This document shows, piece by piece, positions 7,261 to 15,400 of a stretch of 37,758 bases of DNA (its first letter is position 1; each line of letters starts with the position of its first letter). The DNA is taken from assembly GCA_900551245.1 (NCBI GenBank), contig URVC01000043.1, forward strand, positions 1-37,758. Reading direction: 5' to 3'. Source of the DNA: an uncultured bacterium. GTDB lineage: Bacteria; Verrucomicrobiota; Lentisphaeria; Victivallales; Victivallaceae. The translations under genes were made by a program, and so were the position numbers. The notes below the pieces were generated by a model. The model was not told where the DNA came from. It did not search any database and worked only from the letters and a program-made list of their open reading frames with translations.

Positions 7261-8783
7261 TGCGCCTCCTGCGTCTTCTGATAGGGCCGGTAGAGATAGA
7301 CCACGTCTCCCTCTTCGAGCCCCTTGGTGATCTGAACGAAGTTGTCGTTGGAGTCGCCGATGGTGACATCCACCTCCGTCGGGCCGCCGAGTCCGCTGCG
7401 GTAGACGAAGAAGCGGTCGTTCTCCTCGAAAATCGCTTCGACCGGTACGAAGATCGTGTTCGGAATGACCCGGGTCACCACGTTGATCTGCACGCTCATG
7501 CCGTTGACCAGCTTGGGAGACTGCTTGTCGAGTTTGATCTTCGACTTGTAGATCTTCGGCGAGGAGCTGTCCCAGACGACCAGGTTGACCGGAAGCGTGT
7601 CGATGTGCGAAATCGTGCCGCCGAACTTCTCCCCGGGGAGGGAGTCGGGCGAGATCACCGCCCGGTCGCCGATCTTGATCTTGGAGCGGTACTGCTCGGG
7701 CAGGTCGAAGTCCACCACCAGGTTGGACATCTCCGGAATGGTGATGAGCACCTGTCCCTTGCCGATGTCGATGCCGGGCTTGACGTCGAGATTGCCCCAG
7801 CGGCGGTCCGGGTCGGCGTAGATCACGATGCCGTCGACCGGAGCGACCAGCTTCATCATCTCCATGTAGCTCTTGTAGCGGTTGAGCTGGTCGGTCAGCC
7901 GGCGGATGCGGCGGCGGAGGTTCGCGATCGACTTCTTCTGCTGGACCAGCTTCGATTCGGTCGAAATCTTCACCTTGCGCAAGTTGAGTTTCGCCTGTTC
8001 GAGCGCGTTGACCAGCCGGGTGATCTTGCTCGGATTGTCGTAGCGGCGGAAGACTCGCAGATTGTCCTCGGCCGTCTGGAGCGCATTCTCCGCCTCGTCG
8101 ATTTTGCTCTGCTGGGAGTTCAGCTCCTCGCGCTTCTTGTCGTCGGCGTTTTCGTCACTTTTGGTGGCGGTGTCGCTGTCGCGGATTTCGGTGTAGGCGC
8201 TGTTGGCTTCTGCGAGCGACGCTTCCGCCTTGGAGATGGCAAGATCGAGCGCGTCGCGCTGGCTGGCACGTTCGAACCGGCGATATTTGCGCAGCGCGTC
8301 GTCGGCCTGGAGAAGCGTCTCTTCGGCGGACTGCAGGTCCGCCGCGTTGGAACTGACCTGGATCTTTTCCGCCTCGATGGCGATCTCCAGCTCCTTCGAG
8401 AGGTTGTCCAGCTCGATCTCCTGATTCTCGATCTGCTCCTTGAGCTCGTCGGTTTCGAATTTCGCGAGCAGGTCACCCGCCTTGACCTTGCTGTTCTCGT
8501 CGATCACCCAGAGGAGTTTGGTGCGGTAGTTCGCCTGCAGCGAGAGTTTGTGCTTCTTGCTCGCGTTGACATATCCGCCCTGCAGGAGTCCGATCACGAG
8601 GTCGTCGCGCCGGACCTTGTAGGTGCGGTCCATGTCGCCGCCGTCAGTGGCGAGTTTCTTCGCCTCCTCCGCCAGGCGCGCCCGTTCCCGGGGCAGGTAG
8701 ACGCCCCAGTAGTAGCCGGCAGAGCCGCCGGCTGCCGCCAGCAGCAGAATGAGCCATATCAGTTTCCGGCGGGAGATTTTCAT
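7257..8783 (-). CDS. MacA/HlyD-type periplasmic adaptor with extended coiled coil
   Basis: A 508-residue membrane fusion protein. Order: one N-terminal TM (about 9-27), first half of the barrel-sandwich (lipoyl) domain (60-111), a long alpha-helical hairpin (about 112-310), the second lipoyl half ('MKLVAPVDGIVIYADP', 310-325), a beta-barrel domain (about 350-440) and a membrane-proximal domain to the end. MacA of E. coli has 371 residues; the excess here is mostly in the hairpin, which carries a charged, Asp/Lys-rich break near 203-222. A longer hairpin would reach further across the periplasm, as needed to contact a secretin rather than TolC. The gene overlaps its neighbours by 4 bp on both sides. 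Confidence 0.88.
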   Translation of the reverse strand: MKISRRKLIWLILLLAAAGGSAGYYWGVYLPRERARLAEEAKKLATDGGDMDRTYKVRRDDLVIGLLQGGYVNASKKHKLSLQANYRTKLLWVIDENSKVKAGDLLAKFETDELKEQIENQEIELDNLSKELEIAIEAEKIQVSSNAADLQSAEETLLQADDALRKYRRFERASQRDALDLAISKAEASLAEANSAYTEIRDSDTATKSDENADDKKREELNSQQSKIDEAENALQTAEDNLRVFRRYDNPSKITRLVNALEQAKLNLRKVKISTESKLVQQKKSIANLRRRIRRLTDQLNRYKSYMEMMKLVAPVDGIVIYADPDRRWGNLDVKPGIDIGKGQVLITIPEMSNLVVDFDLPEQYRSKIKIGDRAVISPDSLPGEKFGGTISHIDTLPVNLVVWDSSSPKIYKSKIKLDKQSPKLVNGMSVQINVVTRVIPNTIFVPVEAIFEENDRFFVYRSGLGGPTEVDVTIGDSNDNFVQITKGLEEGDVVYLYRPYQKTQEAQ

Positions 8784-10207
8784 TTCGTTTCCGCTCCGCT
8801 GGTGGTGGTTTCTGCCGGTTCATCGATGGTGATCGGCGTCTGGTGGAACTCCCGGCGGCGCCGTTCGAGTTCTCCCGGCTTGGCGTGGTTGAGCTCTTCG
8901 CCGAAGTTTTCCACCGAGGTGCGATGCAACGGAATGCTGTCGGCATTCTCAACGATTTCGCCGAGCTTTTCACTGATCTTGCCGGTGCGGTCGAAGTTGT
9001 AGAAAACGCCGCTGGCGGCCTGGTCCGGGGAGATGATGTGAATCTTCAGGAAGAAGATCAGCTGAGTGACCTCTTTGGACTCGTTCTTGCCGGTGAAGAG
9101 CTCGCCGATCAGCGGGAGGTCGGAGAGCACCGGAATCCGCTGCTGCTGGAGCGTGTCGCGGCTGTTGTACAGCCCGCCCATCATGACCACCTGCTTGTCC
9201 TGCATCCGCAGATGGGTTTCGACGCTGCGGGCCGAAATCACCGGCACCGGATAGGTGGTGTCGCCGCCGGCGGAGACGTTCTCATAACGGACCACGTTCG
9301 AAACTTTCGGGAAGATCCGCAGCGTCACGTTGTCGCGGTTGATCATGCTCGGTTCGACTTCGAGCGTCACGCCGACGCTCTTGAACTTGGTGCTGAGCGA
9401 GAGGGTGTTCCCGGTGCTGTTCGCCTCCTGAATCGGGATCTCTTCGCCGGTGACGATCCGGCTCACTTCGTTGCGCGACAGCAGGATGTTGGGCGAGGAG
9501 AGCACCTTCGCGTCCTGCGCCGAAAGCAGCCACTGGAAGGCGATGTTCATCGAATCCTTGCCGGAATAGGGGGTGAAATTCCCTCCCAGACCGGTGGTGG
9601 GCTGGGTGCTCTGCCCGGGAACCTCCGCGGAACCGCCGACATTGTAGCGTTTGCCGGTGAAGTTGAACGAGAGATTGCGCTGCATTCCGTCGGTGAACAT
9701 CACCTCGACCACTTTCGCTTCGATCAGGATCTGTGGGGAGGGCACATCCATCGCCAGAAGGATGTCTCGATAGCTCTGAATTTCCGCATCGGTGCCGTTG
9801 ATGAGCAGTTCATTCTGCTCTTTCAAGGGTTCGATCAGCACCGAGCCGGTGGCGACGCCGTCGACGGTTTTGGCCATCTCCTTTGCCGATGAGAAGCGGG
9901 GGCGGAAGACCAGCGTGGAACGGCCGTTCTGCCCCGGAATCACTTTGACGTAAGGCGGTTCAATCGGCTTGTGGGCGGCGACCACCTGCGGCAGAGAGTT
10001 GTCGGCGGCAAAGAGCTCTTCCAGCTCGTTCAGAACCGAGCGGACGTTCCGCTTGCCCTGTTCCAGGTCCGCCTCCGTGCGGATCACCGGTTTTTCCGCC
10101 GGCGTCCCCGATTCCGCCGCGGTGGCGGAAAGCGCCATCATTCCGGAAAGAAGGCAGGAACATACCGCATTGCGACGCATTCCCGACGTCAGTTGCAATT
10201 TCATCAT
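8780..10207 (-). CDS. Short GspD-family secretin (outer-membrane channel)
   Basis: A 475-residue protein started at the ATG at 10207 (GGGGGA 7 bases upstream). The frame remains open further upstream, but that stretch covers the predicted promoter and lacks a signal sequence. The signal peptide spans about residues 1-30. A single N-domain (about 85-155, ending 'RDILLAMDVPSPQILIEAKVVEV') precedes the secretin core (about 158-395), with 'VLSSPNILLSRNE' (235-247), the 'VISARSVET' strand (324-332) and the hallmark 'IPVLSDLPLIGELF' (358-371). A charged tail follows. Secretins of type II/III systems and type IV pili carry several N-domains; one is unusually few. No other type II secretion gene lies here; the downstream partners are a MacA-like adaptor and MacB-like ABC proteins. 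The secretin call is firm, the partnership inferred. Confidence 0.92.
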   Translation of the reverse strand: MMKLQLTSGMRRNAVCSCLLSGMMALSATAAESGTPAEKPVIRTEADLEQGKRNVRSVLNELEELFAADNSLPQVVAAHKPIEPPYVKVIPGQNGRSTLVFRPRFSSAKEMAKTVDGVATGSVLIEPLKEQNELLINGTDAEIQSYRDILLAMDVPSPQILIEAKVVEVMFTDGMQRNLSFNFTGKRYNVGGSAEVPGQSTQPTTGLGGNFTPYSGKDSMNIAFQWLLSAQDAKVLSSPNILLSRNEVSRIVTGEEIPIQEANSTGNTLSLSTKFKSVGVTLEVEPSMINRDNVTLRIFPKVSNVVRYENVSAGGDTTYPVPVISARSVETHLRMQDKQVVMMGGLYNSRDTLQQQRIPVLSDLPLIGELFTGKNESKEVTQLIFFLKIHIISPDQAASGVFYNFDRTGKISEKLGEIVENADSIPLHRTSVENFGEELNHAKPGELERRRREFHQTPITIDEPAETTTSGAETK

Positions 10208-10370
10208 CAAAAGATCCCCCGTCCAAGTTGTTTTCCGCAGTGAATGCCAACCGGGGGGAGTGCAGACAGACAATGACGGGGCGGAAGAAAATCCGTCCCG
10301 TATTGTTCCGGCAATATCGTCGTCGTTTCCCGAATTGCCGGGTGCGTCCCTTCGCCCCGGTGTCCAAAGC

Positions 10371-10408
10371 ATACTATACCCGATTCCGGGCAATTTCAAA
10401 TCGAAATT
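10371..10408 (-). promoter_or_regulatory. Predicted promoter and inverted repeat upstream of the secretin operon
   Basis: On the minus strand TTGAAA (10394-10399) is followed after 17 bases by TAGTAT (10371-10376); the overlapping TATAGT (10373-10378) is an alternative -10. An inverted repeat, AATTTC-N5-GAAATT (10392-10408), sits across the -35 and could be an operator. A/T-rich DNA beyond it (10411-10429) resembles an UP element. The leader to the ATG would be about 155 bases. The rest of 10208-10555, between the divergent secretin and LOG genes, shows nothing else I can support; a forward promoter for the LOG gene is only weakly suggested (TTGCAA 10484-10489, TACATT 10506-10511). Confidence 0.45.
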
Positions 10409-10555
10409 TGTAAAAAAAACGCTTTTTTATGAGAATCCGGTTTGAGAGCGGTTCGGATTGTGCGAGATCCTTTCCGGCGGGATTGCAATTGACGGCGGCG
10501 GGCAATACATTGAACAAACCCCCGAAAGGCGGGGAAAACAGAAAGGAGAAATTCT

Positions 10556-11158
10556 ATGATGTTTCGCAGACAACTGGGGCGGGTCGCCGTCTATTGCGCC
10601 TCCAATCCGGGGCGTGATCCGGCGTTCTCGCGGATTGCCGCGGAGCTCGGCGCCGAACTGGCCCGCCGTGGCATCGAACTGGTCTACGGCGGTTCCGACG
10701 CCGGACTCATGAGAATCGTCGCCTCCTCGGTCCTGGCCAACGGCGGCCGGGTGACCGGAGTCCATCCGGAGGGGCATCCGATCGAGGATCCCCAGCGGAA
10801 CCTGACGCAGCTTTACGTGGTCAAATCGATGGCGGAACGCAAGGCGAAGATGCTCGAACTCGCCGACGCCTGGCTGGCGCTGCCCGGCGGCTTCGGCACC
10901 CTGGATGAGTTCTTCGACGCGATCTGCCTGCTTCAGCTCGGCATCCACCGCAAGCCGTGCGGGCTTCTGAACATCCACGGCTACTACGACCACCTGCTCG
11001 CCTTCCTGAACCACGCCGAATTCTGCGGGCTGCTCAAACCGGAGCACCGCCGTCTGGTCAACGCCTCCGCCTCTCCGGCGGAACTCATCGACCTGCTCGC
11101 CACCCGCGCCGCTCCGGCGCTCCTCCCGGCGGAAAAGCACGACCGCGCCGCGGTCTGA
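10556..11158 (+). CDS. LOG family protein (nucleotide 5'-monophosphate phosphoribohydrolase)
   Basis: A 200-residue cytosolic Rossmann-fold protein of the LOG/TIGR00730 family. It has an N-terminal strand with 'VAVYCASN' (10-17), 'YGGSDAGLM' (44-52), the conserved Arg-Lys pair in 'AERKAKM' (R95, K96) and the active-site motif PGGFGTLDE (110-118, catalytic Glu118). Such enzymes release the base from cytokinin or purine nucleoside monophosphates; in bacteria the physiological substrate is usually unknown. GGAG stands 7 bases before the ATG. It is divergent from the secretin operon and ends 3 bp from the convergent GH28-like gene, so it seems monocistronic. One small departure is YGGS where most members have YGGG. 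Confidence 0.9.
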   Translation: MMFRRQLGRVAVYCASNPGRDPAFSRIAAELGAELARRGIELVYGGSDAGLMRIVASSVLANGGRVTGVHPEGHPIEDPQRNLTQLYVVKSMAERKAKMLELADAWLALPGGFGTLDEFFDAICLLQLGIHRKPCGLLNIHGYYDHLLAFLNHAEFCGLLKPEHRRLVNASASPAELIDLLATRAAPALLPAEKHDRAAV

Positions 11159-11161
11159 TTG

Positions 11162-12610
11162 CTACCGCAGTGTGATATCGCGGGCGAAGCGAAGTTCCAT
11201 CTTCAGCTCGTCCGGCGATGTGATCCTCCGCTCTTCCGCCGGAGAACCGCAGCGGTAGACGATTTCTTCGAAGCGCACATCGGTCGCCGGATGGGCCGCG
11301 TCGTTCCCGGTGATTCTGCACCGGCCCGGTTCGCCCTCGGCGCGGAAGTTGCGCACCGTGATCCCCTGAAGTTTCCCCCGCTCCGGATCGGAGGCGAACA
11401 CCAGATAACTCGGCACGGTGAAGGAGAAGTCGAATGCGAACCTTCGCCCCTCCACACAGATATCCTCATAGAGCACATCGCGCACCAGCGAGTGGTCCAC
11501 AATGCAGATGTCGAGCGCCGCGTGAAGATTGCCGTGCAGAAGATCGATCTGTTCGAACCGGACCGCTTCCAGCAGATCCCCCTGGGAACTGTGGCCGATC
11601 TCGACGCCGTTGCCCGCCCGGTCGTTCCAGATGACCAGGTCGCGGAAAATCAGATTCCGGGAATGGCGGCCGATCCTGCGGCGGGTCTTGATCGCGATGC
11701 CGTCGTCGTTGCATTTGAAGAAGCAGTGTTCCGCCAGCAGATCGCTGCATGACCGCGGCTGGAGTCCGTCGTTGTTGACGATCCACGACAGCGCCTTGTG
11801 ATTCCGCAGCGTGAAGCGGTCAATTCCGACCGGGACGATGTTCCAGAAGTGCGGATTGTAGATCATCACGCCGTCGATGGTGATGTCGCTGCCGAGGAGA
11901 AAGCTGAAGAACCCGGGCCGCCCGTCGTCGGAGAGGTGGTCCACTCCGGCCGGCCGGATCACCGTCGTGCCGTCGAAAATTCCCTGTCCGGTGACGGAGA
12001 CTCCGGAGACGTTCTCGCTCCGGAGCGCCGCCCGGATCACCGCGCCGCGGTCGAGATGGAGGTCCACTCCGGCGCGGAGGCGCAGCTCCTGCTCTTCGAC
12101 CCTGTGCACGCCCGGCAGGAACCGGAGCCGCCGCACCCCCGGCGCGGCGAGCTCCCGCTGCGAATGAAATCCGGGCTGGAGGAGCAGCTCCGCTTCCGGC
12201 GGCAGCGGTTCCGGCTCCGGCTGCGGAAGGTCGGCGAAGAGGTAGACGGTGTAAGCCGGATCCTCCGCCGCTTCGGGCAGATCGTGGTTGATCTCCAGCA
12301 CGCCGTAGCGGGAGGGCTGCAGCGTGAGACGCACCGTGTCCCCGGAGAGGGTGACCGGAACAGTCTGGCGCAGCGACGGCCGGAAGCGGGCGGTTTTCAC
12401 CGCCGCCGGGAAGTGGAACTCCAGTTCTGCCGCCTCGTCTCCCGCGAACCAGACGAATCCTTCGGCGCCGCCGTTCCGGTGCGGTCCCTCCTCCTGCGAA
12501 GCGGCTTCGCCGACGAACAGCTTCCGCCACCCGCCTCCGGCGGCCGGGCGGATCATCGCGGCGAAACGCCCCTCCGGAATTCCGGCAACTGCCGGTTCAA
12601 ACTGCAGCAT
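11162..12610 (-). CDS. GH28-like parallel beta-helix glycoside hydrolase
   Basis: A 482-residue protein without a signal peptide. An N-terminal beta-sandwich-like part (about 1-135) leads into a right-handed beta-helix. The GH28 active-site pattern is visible: NND (279-281, catalytic Asp281 region), NDDGIAIK (301-308, Asp302/Asp303) and GH (339-340). The family's downstream RIK motif is not clearly present. GH28 enzymes cleave polygalacturonan or rhamnogalacturonan linkages by inversion. Cytosolic location suggests action on imported oligosaccharides, or export by another route. It is the last gene of the pseudopilin/GH50 operon, overlapping the previous gene by 14 bp, with GGAGG 9 bases before its ATG. 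Substrate uncertain. Confidence 0.75.
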   Translation of the reverse strand: MLQFEPAVAGIPEGRFAAMIRPAAGGGWRKLFVGEAASQEEGPHRNGGAEGFVWFAGDEAAELEFHFPAAVKTARFRPSLRQTVPVTLSGDTVRLTLQPSRYGVLEINHDLPEAAEDPAYTVYLFADLPQPEPEPLPPEAELLLQPGFHSQRELAAPGVRRLRFLPGVHRVEEQELRLRAGVDLHLDRGAVIRAALRSENVSGVSVTGQGIFDGTTVIRPAGVDHLSDDGRPGFFSFLLGSDITIDGVMIYNPHFWNIVPVGIDRFTLRNHKALSWIVNNDGLQPRSCSDLLAEHCFFKCNDDGIAIKTRRRIGRHSRNLIFRDLVIWNDRAGNGVEIGHSSQGDLLEAVRFEQIDLLHGNLHAALDICIVDHSLVRDVLYEDICVEGRRFAFDFSFTVPSYLVFASDPERGKLQGITVRNFRAEGEPGRCRITGNDAAHPATDVRFEEIVYRCGSPAEERRITSPDELKMELRFARDITLR

Positions 12611-13403
12611 CTTCTTCGTCCTCCCTGTTTTCCGGCGTGTCGATTTCCGGGAACGATGGATAGACCGCGTACTCCCGGAGTACCTGGTAAAACTCCTCTC
12701 TCCACGTTTCCGGCGGCGAGCCCGCGCCGAAGAGCGGCAGCGCCCGGTTGCCGAAGGTGTGCAGGATCATCGGCACCAGAAAGGCGATATGGCGGCGCAG
12801 GATGTGGAGCCGGAACGCCCGCTCCAGTTCCGCGCCGGGCAGGTCTCCCCGGGTACGGTCATGTTCTCGTCGATGGGCGGCGAACGCTTCCGCATAGCGG
12901 GTTCGGGTGCCGTTGAAGTAACCCTCCACGTGCTCCAGCACCCGGGCGGCGGAGTCGTAAAGCCGGAGGAACGCGATGTTGGGATATTCGAAGAGATATC
13001 TGCCGGAAAACCGGTTGTGCCGCCCGAGGAGCTGGCCGAGATAGCGCTCCTGAAATTCGGTCGAACGGGTGTGCCAGATCAGCATTCCGCTCCGGCGGAA
13101 GGCGTCGAACCGTTCCGCCGCCGGTCCGGTTTCCGCGCCGTCGGTCCGCATCAGCGTGAGCAGCACGGCGCATCCGGCGGCCGCCGCTTTTTCGATCGAG
13201 CGGTCGAACTCCTCCAGCGCCGGTGAATCGGAGACCGAACCGTCGGACGCGCAGAGCTGGCCGGGTTCGAGGGTGATCCGCAGCAGTTCCGTCCCCGGCG
13301 GCACCGGTCTGCCCGGGGCGTCGTCGGCACAGCGGGGGCGGCAGGGACGCCGGTCCGCTCCGCAGAGTTTCCCGGCGATGACACAGCAGGGGGGGAGCAG
13401 CAT
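12597..13403 (-). CDS. Hypothetical protein resembling part of a TIM-barrel glycosidase
   Basis: A 268-residue protein when begun at the ATG at 13403 (AAGGA about 11 bases upstream); a TTG at 13412 that overlaps the preceding stop is an alternative. There is no signal peptide. Residues about 60-145 look like strands and helices of a GH-A/GH5-type barrel ('IEKAAAAGCAVLLTLMRTD', then 'LLGRHNRFSGRYLFEYPNIAFLRLY'). The latter resembles the 'NPYTG--Y-----ia--el-NE' stretch of such enzymes but has 'LYDS' where the acid/base Asn-Glu would stand. The rest of a barrel is missing. It is probably a degenerate or non-catalytic relative, retained between GH50-like and GH28-like genes in the same operon. 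Confidence 0.5.
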   Translation of the reverse strand: MLLPPCCVIAGKLCGADRRPCRPRCADDAPGRPVPPGTELLRITLEPGQLCASDGSVSDSPALEEFDRSIEKAAAAGCAVLLTLMRTDGAETGPAAERFDAFRRSGMLIWHTRSTEFQERYLGQLLGRHNRFSGRYLFEYPNIAFLRLYDSAARVLEHVEGYFNGTRTRYAEAFAAHRREHDRTRGDLPGAELERAFRLHILRRHIAFLVPMILHTFGNRALPLFGAGSPPETWREEFYQVLREYAVYPSFPEIDTPENREDEEDAAV

Positions 13404-13408
13404 CGCAG

Positions 13409-15400
13409 TCAATATCCTTTTTTGAATCGTACCGGCGGCGTCTCCCGCCGGAAACGGTAGAGTTGTTCCGAAAATTTTCGATTTGCTTCGACGAACTCCC
13501 GGTAGGGAGTATCGGTCACATCGACTAGCCCGATGCCGTAGTTTTCACCGTCGTAGCGTCCGATCAGCGGCTGGTCTGCAAACTGGAAGTGGTGGATGCC
13601 CACGATCTGCGGATGGCGGGCGGCACTTTTCAACAGACAGTTGAGCGCGTCCTCACGGGCTCCCGGTTCAAGCCCCGGGTAACTGAGAGACGAAAACATT
13701 CCCCGCGATTCGTGGCCGACGCTGGACTCTGAAATCAGCAACGGCTTGTCGTCCGGTATGCCGCGCATCTTGAGATTGTCCAGCTGCAACGCGTAGTTGT
13801 TGACCGATACCACGTCGGTATAGGCTGCATGCGGTTCGTTGACATGGGCGCGGTAGATGTCGGCGACCGGGGTGCGCGACCCGAGATAGAGGTGATTCGG
13901 TGCACATTTCCGCACGATGTCGCGTGAAATCTGATAGAAGCGTTCGATGTATTTCCGACTGAATATGGAAAACTCTTTTTTTGCAAATTTCCGTTCCGGC
14001 GGCCGGGTGGAGGCGGCAAGCTCTTCCCACGAGGCGTATTGACTTTTCCATGCACGGTTCAGCTTGTCAATTGAGCTGAATTTCTCCATCAGAAACTGAA
14101 CCAGTTTCTGTTTGGCCGGCCGGTCTGCCGGTGCGGCGAAGATGCGTCGGGCCGCCTCGTCTTCCGGCCCGAATTTCACCTCGTTGCCGATGAAATAGCC
14201 GATGCAGAAGGGATCGTCACGGGTCCATCCGATCGTATTGACCAGATAGTGTTCCAGGCGACGGGTAAACTCCGGATTGTACACATCCCAGAGCGACGGC
14301 GTTCCGGGCAGGCGGGTTGAGGCGGGCAGCGGGATGTCGATGAGATAGGGCATTCGGCCGTGCCGGCAGAGAAAAGGGTCACTCCAGTTGCCGAGTGTGT
14401 TGAATCCCCATCCGGCGAGGCGTTCCGGCTGGGCGGCCTTCCATGCGTCAACACTGCCGTATTTCTGTTCGATGTTCCGGCGGAAGAAATCGATCGGTGC
14501 GTCTGTTTTTGCCGGTTTCTCGAAGTAGAGAGCCTCTTTTCCCGTTGTTTTCGGCAGCGACCAACTTGCGGAAAGGGCGACGCTGTTGACGCCGCGTGAG
14601 AAGAAGAGCCGTCCTTCCGGATCAACGAAGTACCATTTCCCCTCGTACTTCTCCACCCGGAAGAATCCGGTTGCCTTCAACTGCGGCCCCTTTGCCCAGC
14701 CTCCGTACCGATTCCAGTCGGCGAGGCGGGGCAGGGGTGTTTCCGGCTTCAATTCGGCAGCTGAGCGGATTTTCTCCGGCCAGTCGGAATGCCGGTTCTG
14801 CCCGAATTTATCGAACAGCGGGAAGAAGTTCTCCCGACTGCGCAGGGCGGGAGAGGGGATGTATCTTCCATGCACCCGGAGGTTCGAGAGGCGGAAGCGG
14901 TTGTAGCGTGCGAAGCCGCAGACGATGCGAAACCGTTCAATCCGACGGGTGTCGACATTGGTTCCTCCAGGGAAGCCGGAGGGCATTCCCTTCGCACGGA
15001 ATAACGGGTCGAAGCCGGGATCTCCGCTGTGATTCAACGCGAAGGTGAAGGTGCGTTTTTCGCCCGGCGGTACGACGAAAACACCGAGCAGAGCGCCGGG
15101 GCCGAAGCCGAAATCGCCGCTGACAGAACTTTCTGCGTCCAGATTTTCGATGTCGAAGGAGAGGCAGGCGAAGGAGGAAAAATCCCAGCTTTCACCTTTT
15201 CGCGGCGCGAAATAGACCATTGGCCACGGGCGCTCACCGGTCCGGAATTCGATGATCGCGGCATTTTCCCCTTCCGGGGTGACGTTGATGAATTTTTCCG
15301 GGATTGACTGGGGAGCCGCCGGATTCCAGAGAATCGGTTCCGCCGCAAGGTGGAGACCGGCAAGGAGCGCGATGATGAAAAGGAGTGGCGAGCGGTTCAT
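13409..15400 (-). CDS. GH50-like (beta-agarase family) secreted glycoside hydrolase, copy 1
   Basis: A 663-residue exported enzyme. The ATG at 15400 overlaps the upstream stop by 4 bp (ATGA), has GGAG 9 bases before it and gives a clean signal peptide (about 1-20). An N-terminal beta-sandwich (about 25-180) is followed by the marker 'WNRYGGW-KGPQLKATGFFR' and 'GKWYFVDPEGRLFFSRGVNSV', then a TIM barrel. The clan GH-A pair is in place: acid/base Glu407 in 'GYFIGNEVKFG' and nucleophile Glu558 in 'LLISESSVGH'. GH50 members characterised so far are mostly beta-agarases, but the family is broad, so agarose is not assured as substrate. It is paired with another GH50-like gene just upstream and follows a pseudopilin gene. 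Confidence 0.8.
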   Translation of the reverse strand: MNRSPLLFIIALLAGLHLAAEPILWNPAAPQSIPEKFINVTPEGENAAIIEFRTGERPWPMVYFAPRKGESWDFSSFACLSFDIENLDAESSVSGDFGFGPGALLGVFVVPPGEKRTFTFALNHSGDPGFDPLFRAKGMPSGFPGGTNVDTRRIERFRIVCGFARYNRFRLSNLRVHGRYIPSPALRSRENFFPLFDKFGQNRHSDWPEKIRSAAELKPETPLPRLADWNRYGGWAKGPQLKATGFFRVEKYEGKWYFVDPEGRLFFSRGVNSVALSASWSLPKTTGKEALYFEKPAKTDAPIDFFRRNIEQKYGSVDAWKAAQPERLAGWGFNTLGNWSDPFLCRHGRMPYLIDIPLPASTRLPGTPSLWDVYNPEFTRRLEHYLVNTIGWTRDDPFCIGYFIGNEVKFGPEDEAARRIFAAPADRPAKQKLVQFLMEKFSSIDKLNRAWKSQYASWEELAASTRPPERKFAKKEFSIFSRKYIERFYQISRDIVRKCAPNHLYLGSRTPVADIYRAHVNEPHAAYTDVVSVNNYALQLDNLKMRGIPDDKPLLISESSVGHESRGMFSSLSYPGLEPGAREDALNCLLKSAARHPQIVGIHHFQFADQPLIGRYDGENYGIGLVDVTDTPYREFVEANRKFSEQLYRFRRETPPVRFKKGY

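Noticed and set aside
7260..9002. A plus-strand open frame of about 580 codons opposite the adaptor
   Set aside because: Shadow of the coiled-coil gene; codons rich in Asp/Glu/Val/Leu arise from the reverse of Lys/Glu/Asp repeats.
8780..10207. Part of a complete type II secretion system
   Set aside because: The window has a secretin and pseudopilin-like proteins, but no GspE, GspF, GspG or prepilin peptidase, and the pseudopilins belong to separately regulated glycan cassettes.
10208..10399. N-terminal extension of the secretin by 64 residues
   Set aside because: The extension has no signal peptide and covers the predicted promoter; the ATG at 10207 has a good ribosome site and opens a signal peptide.
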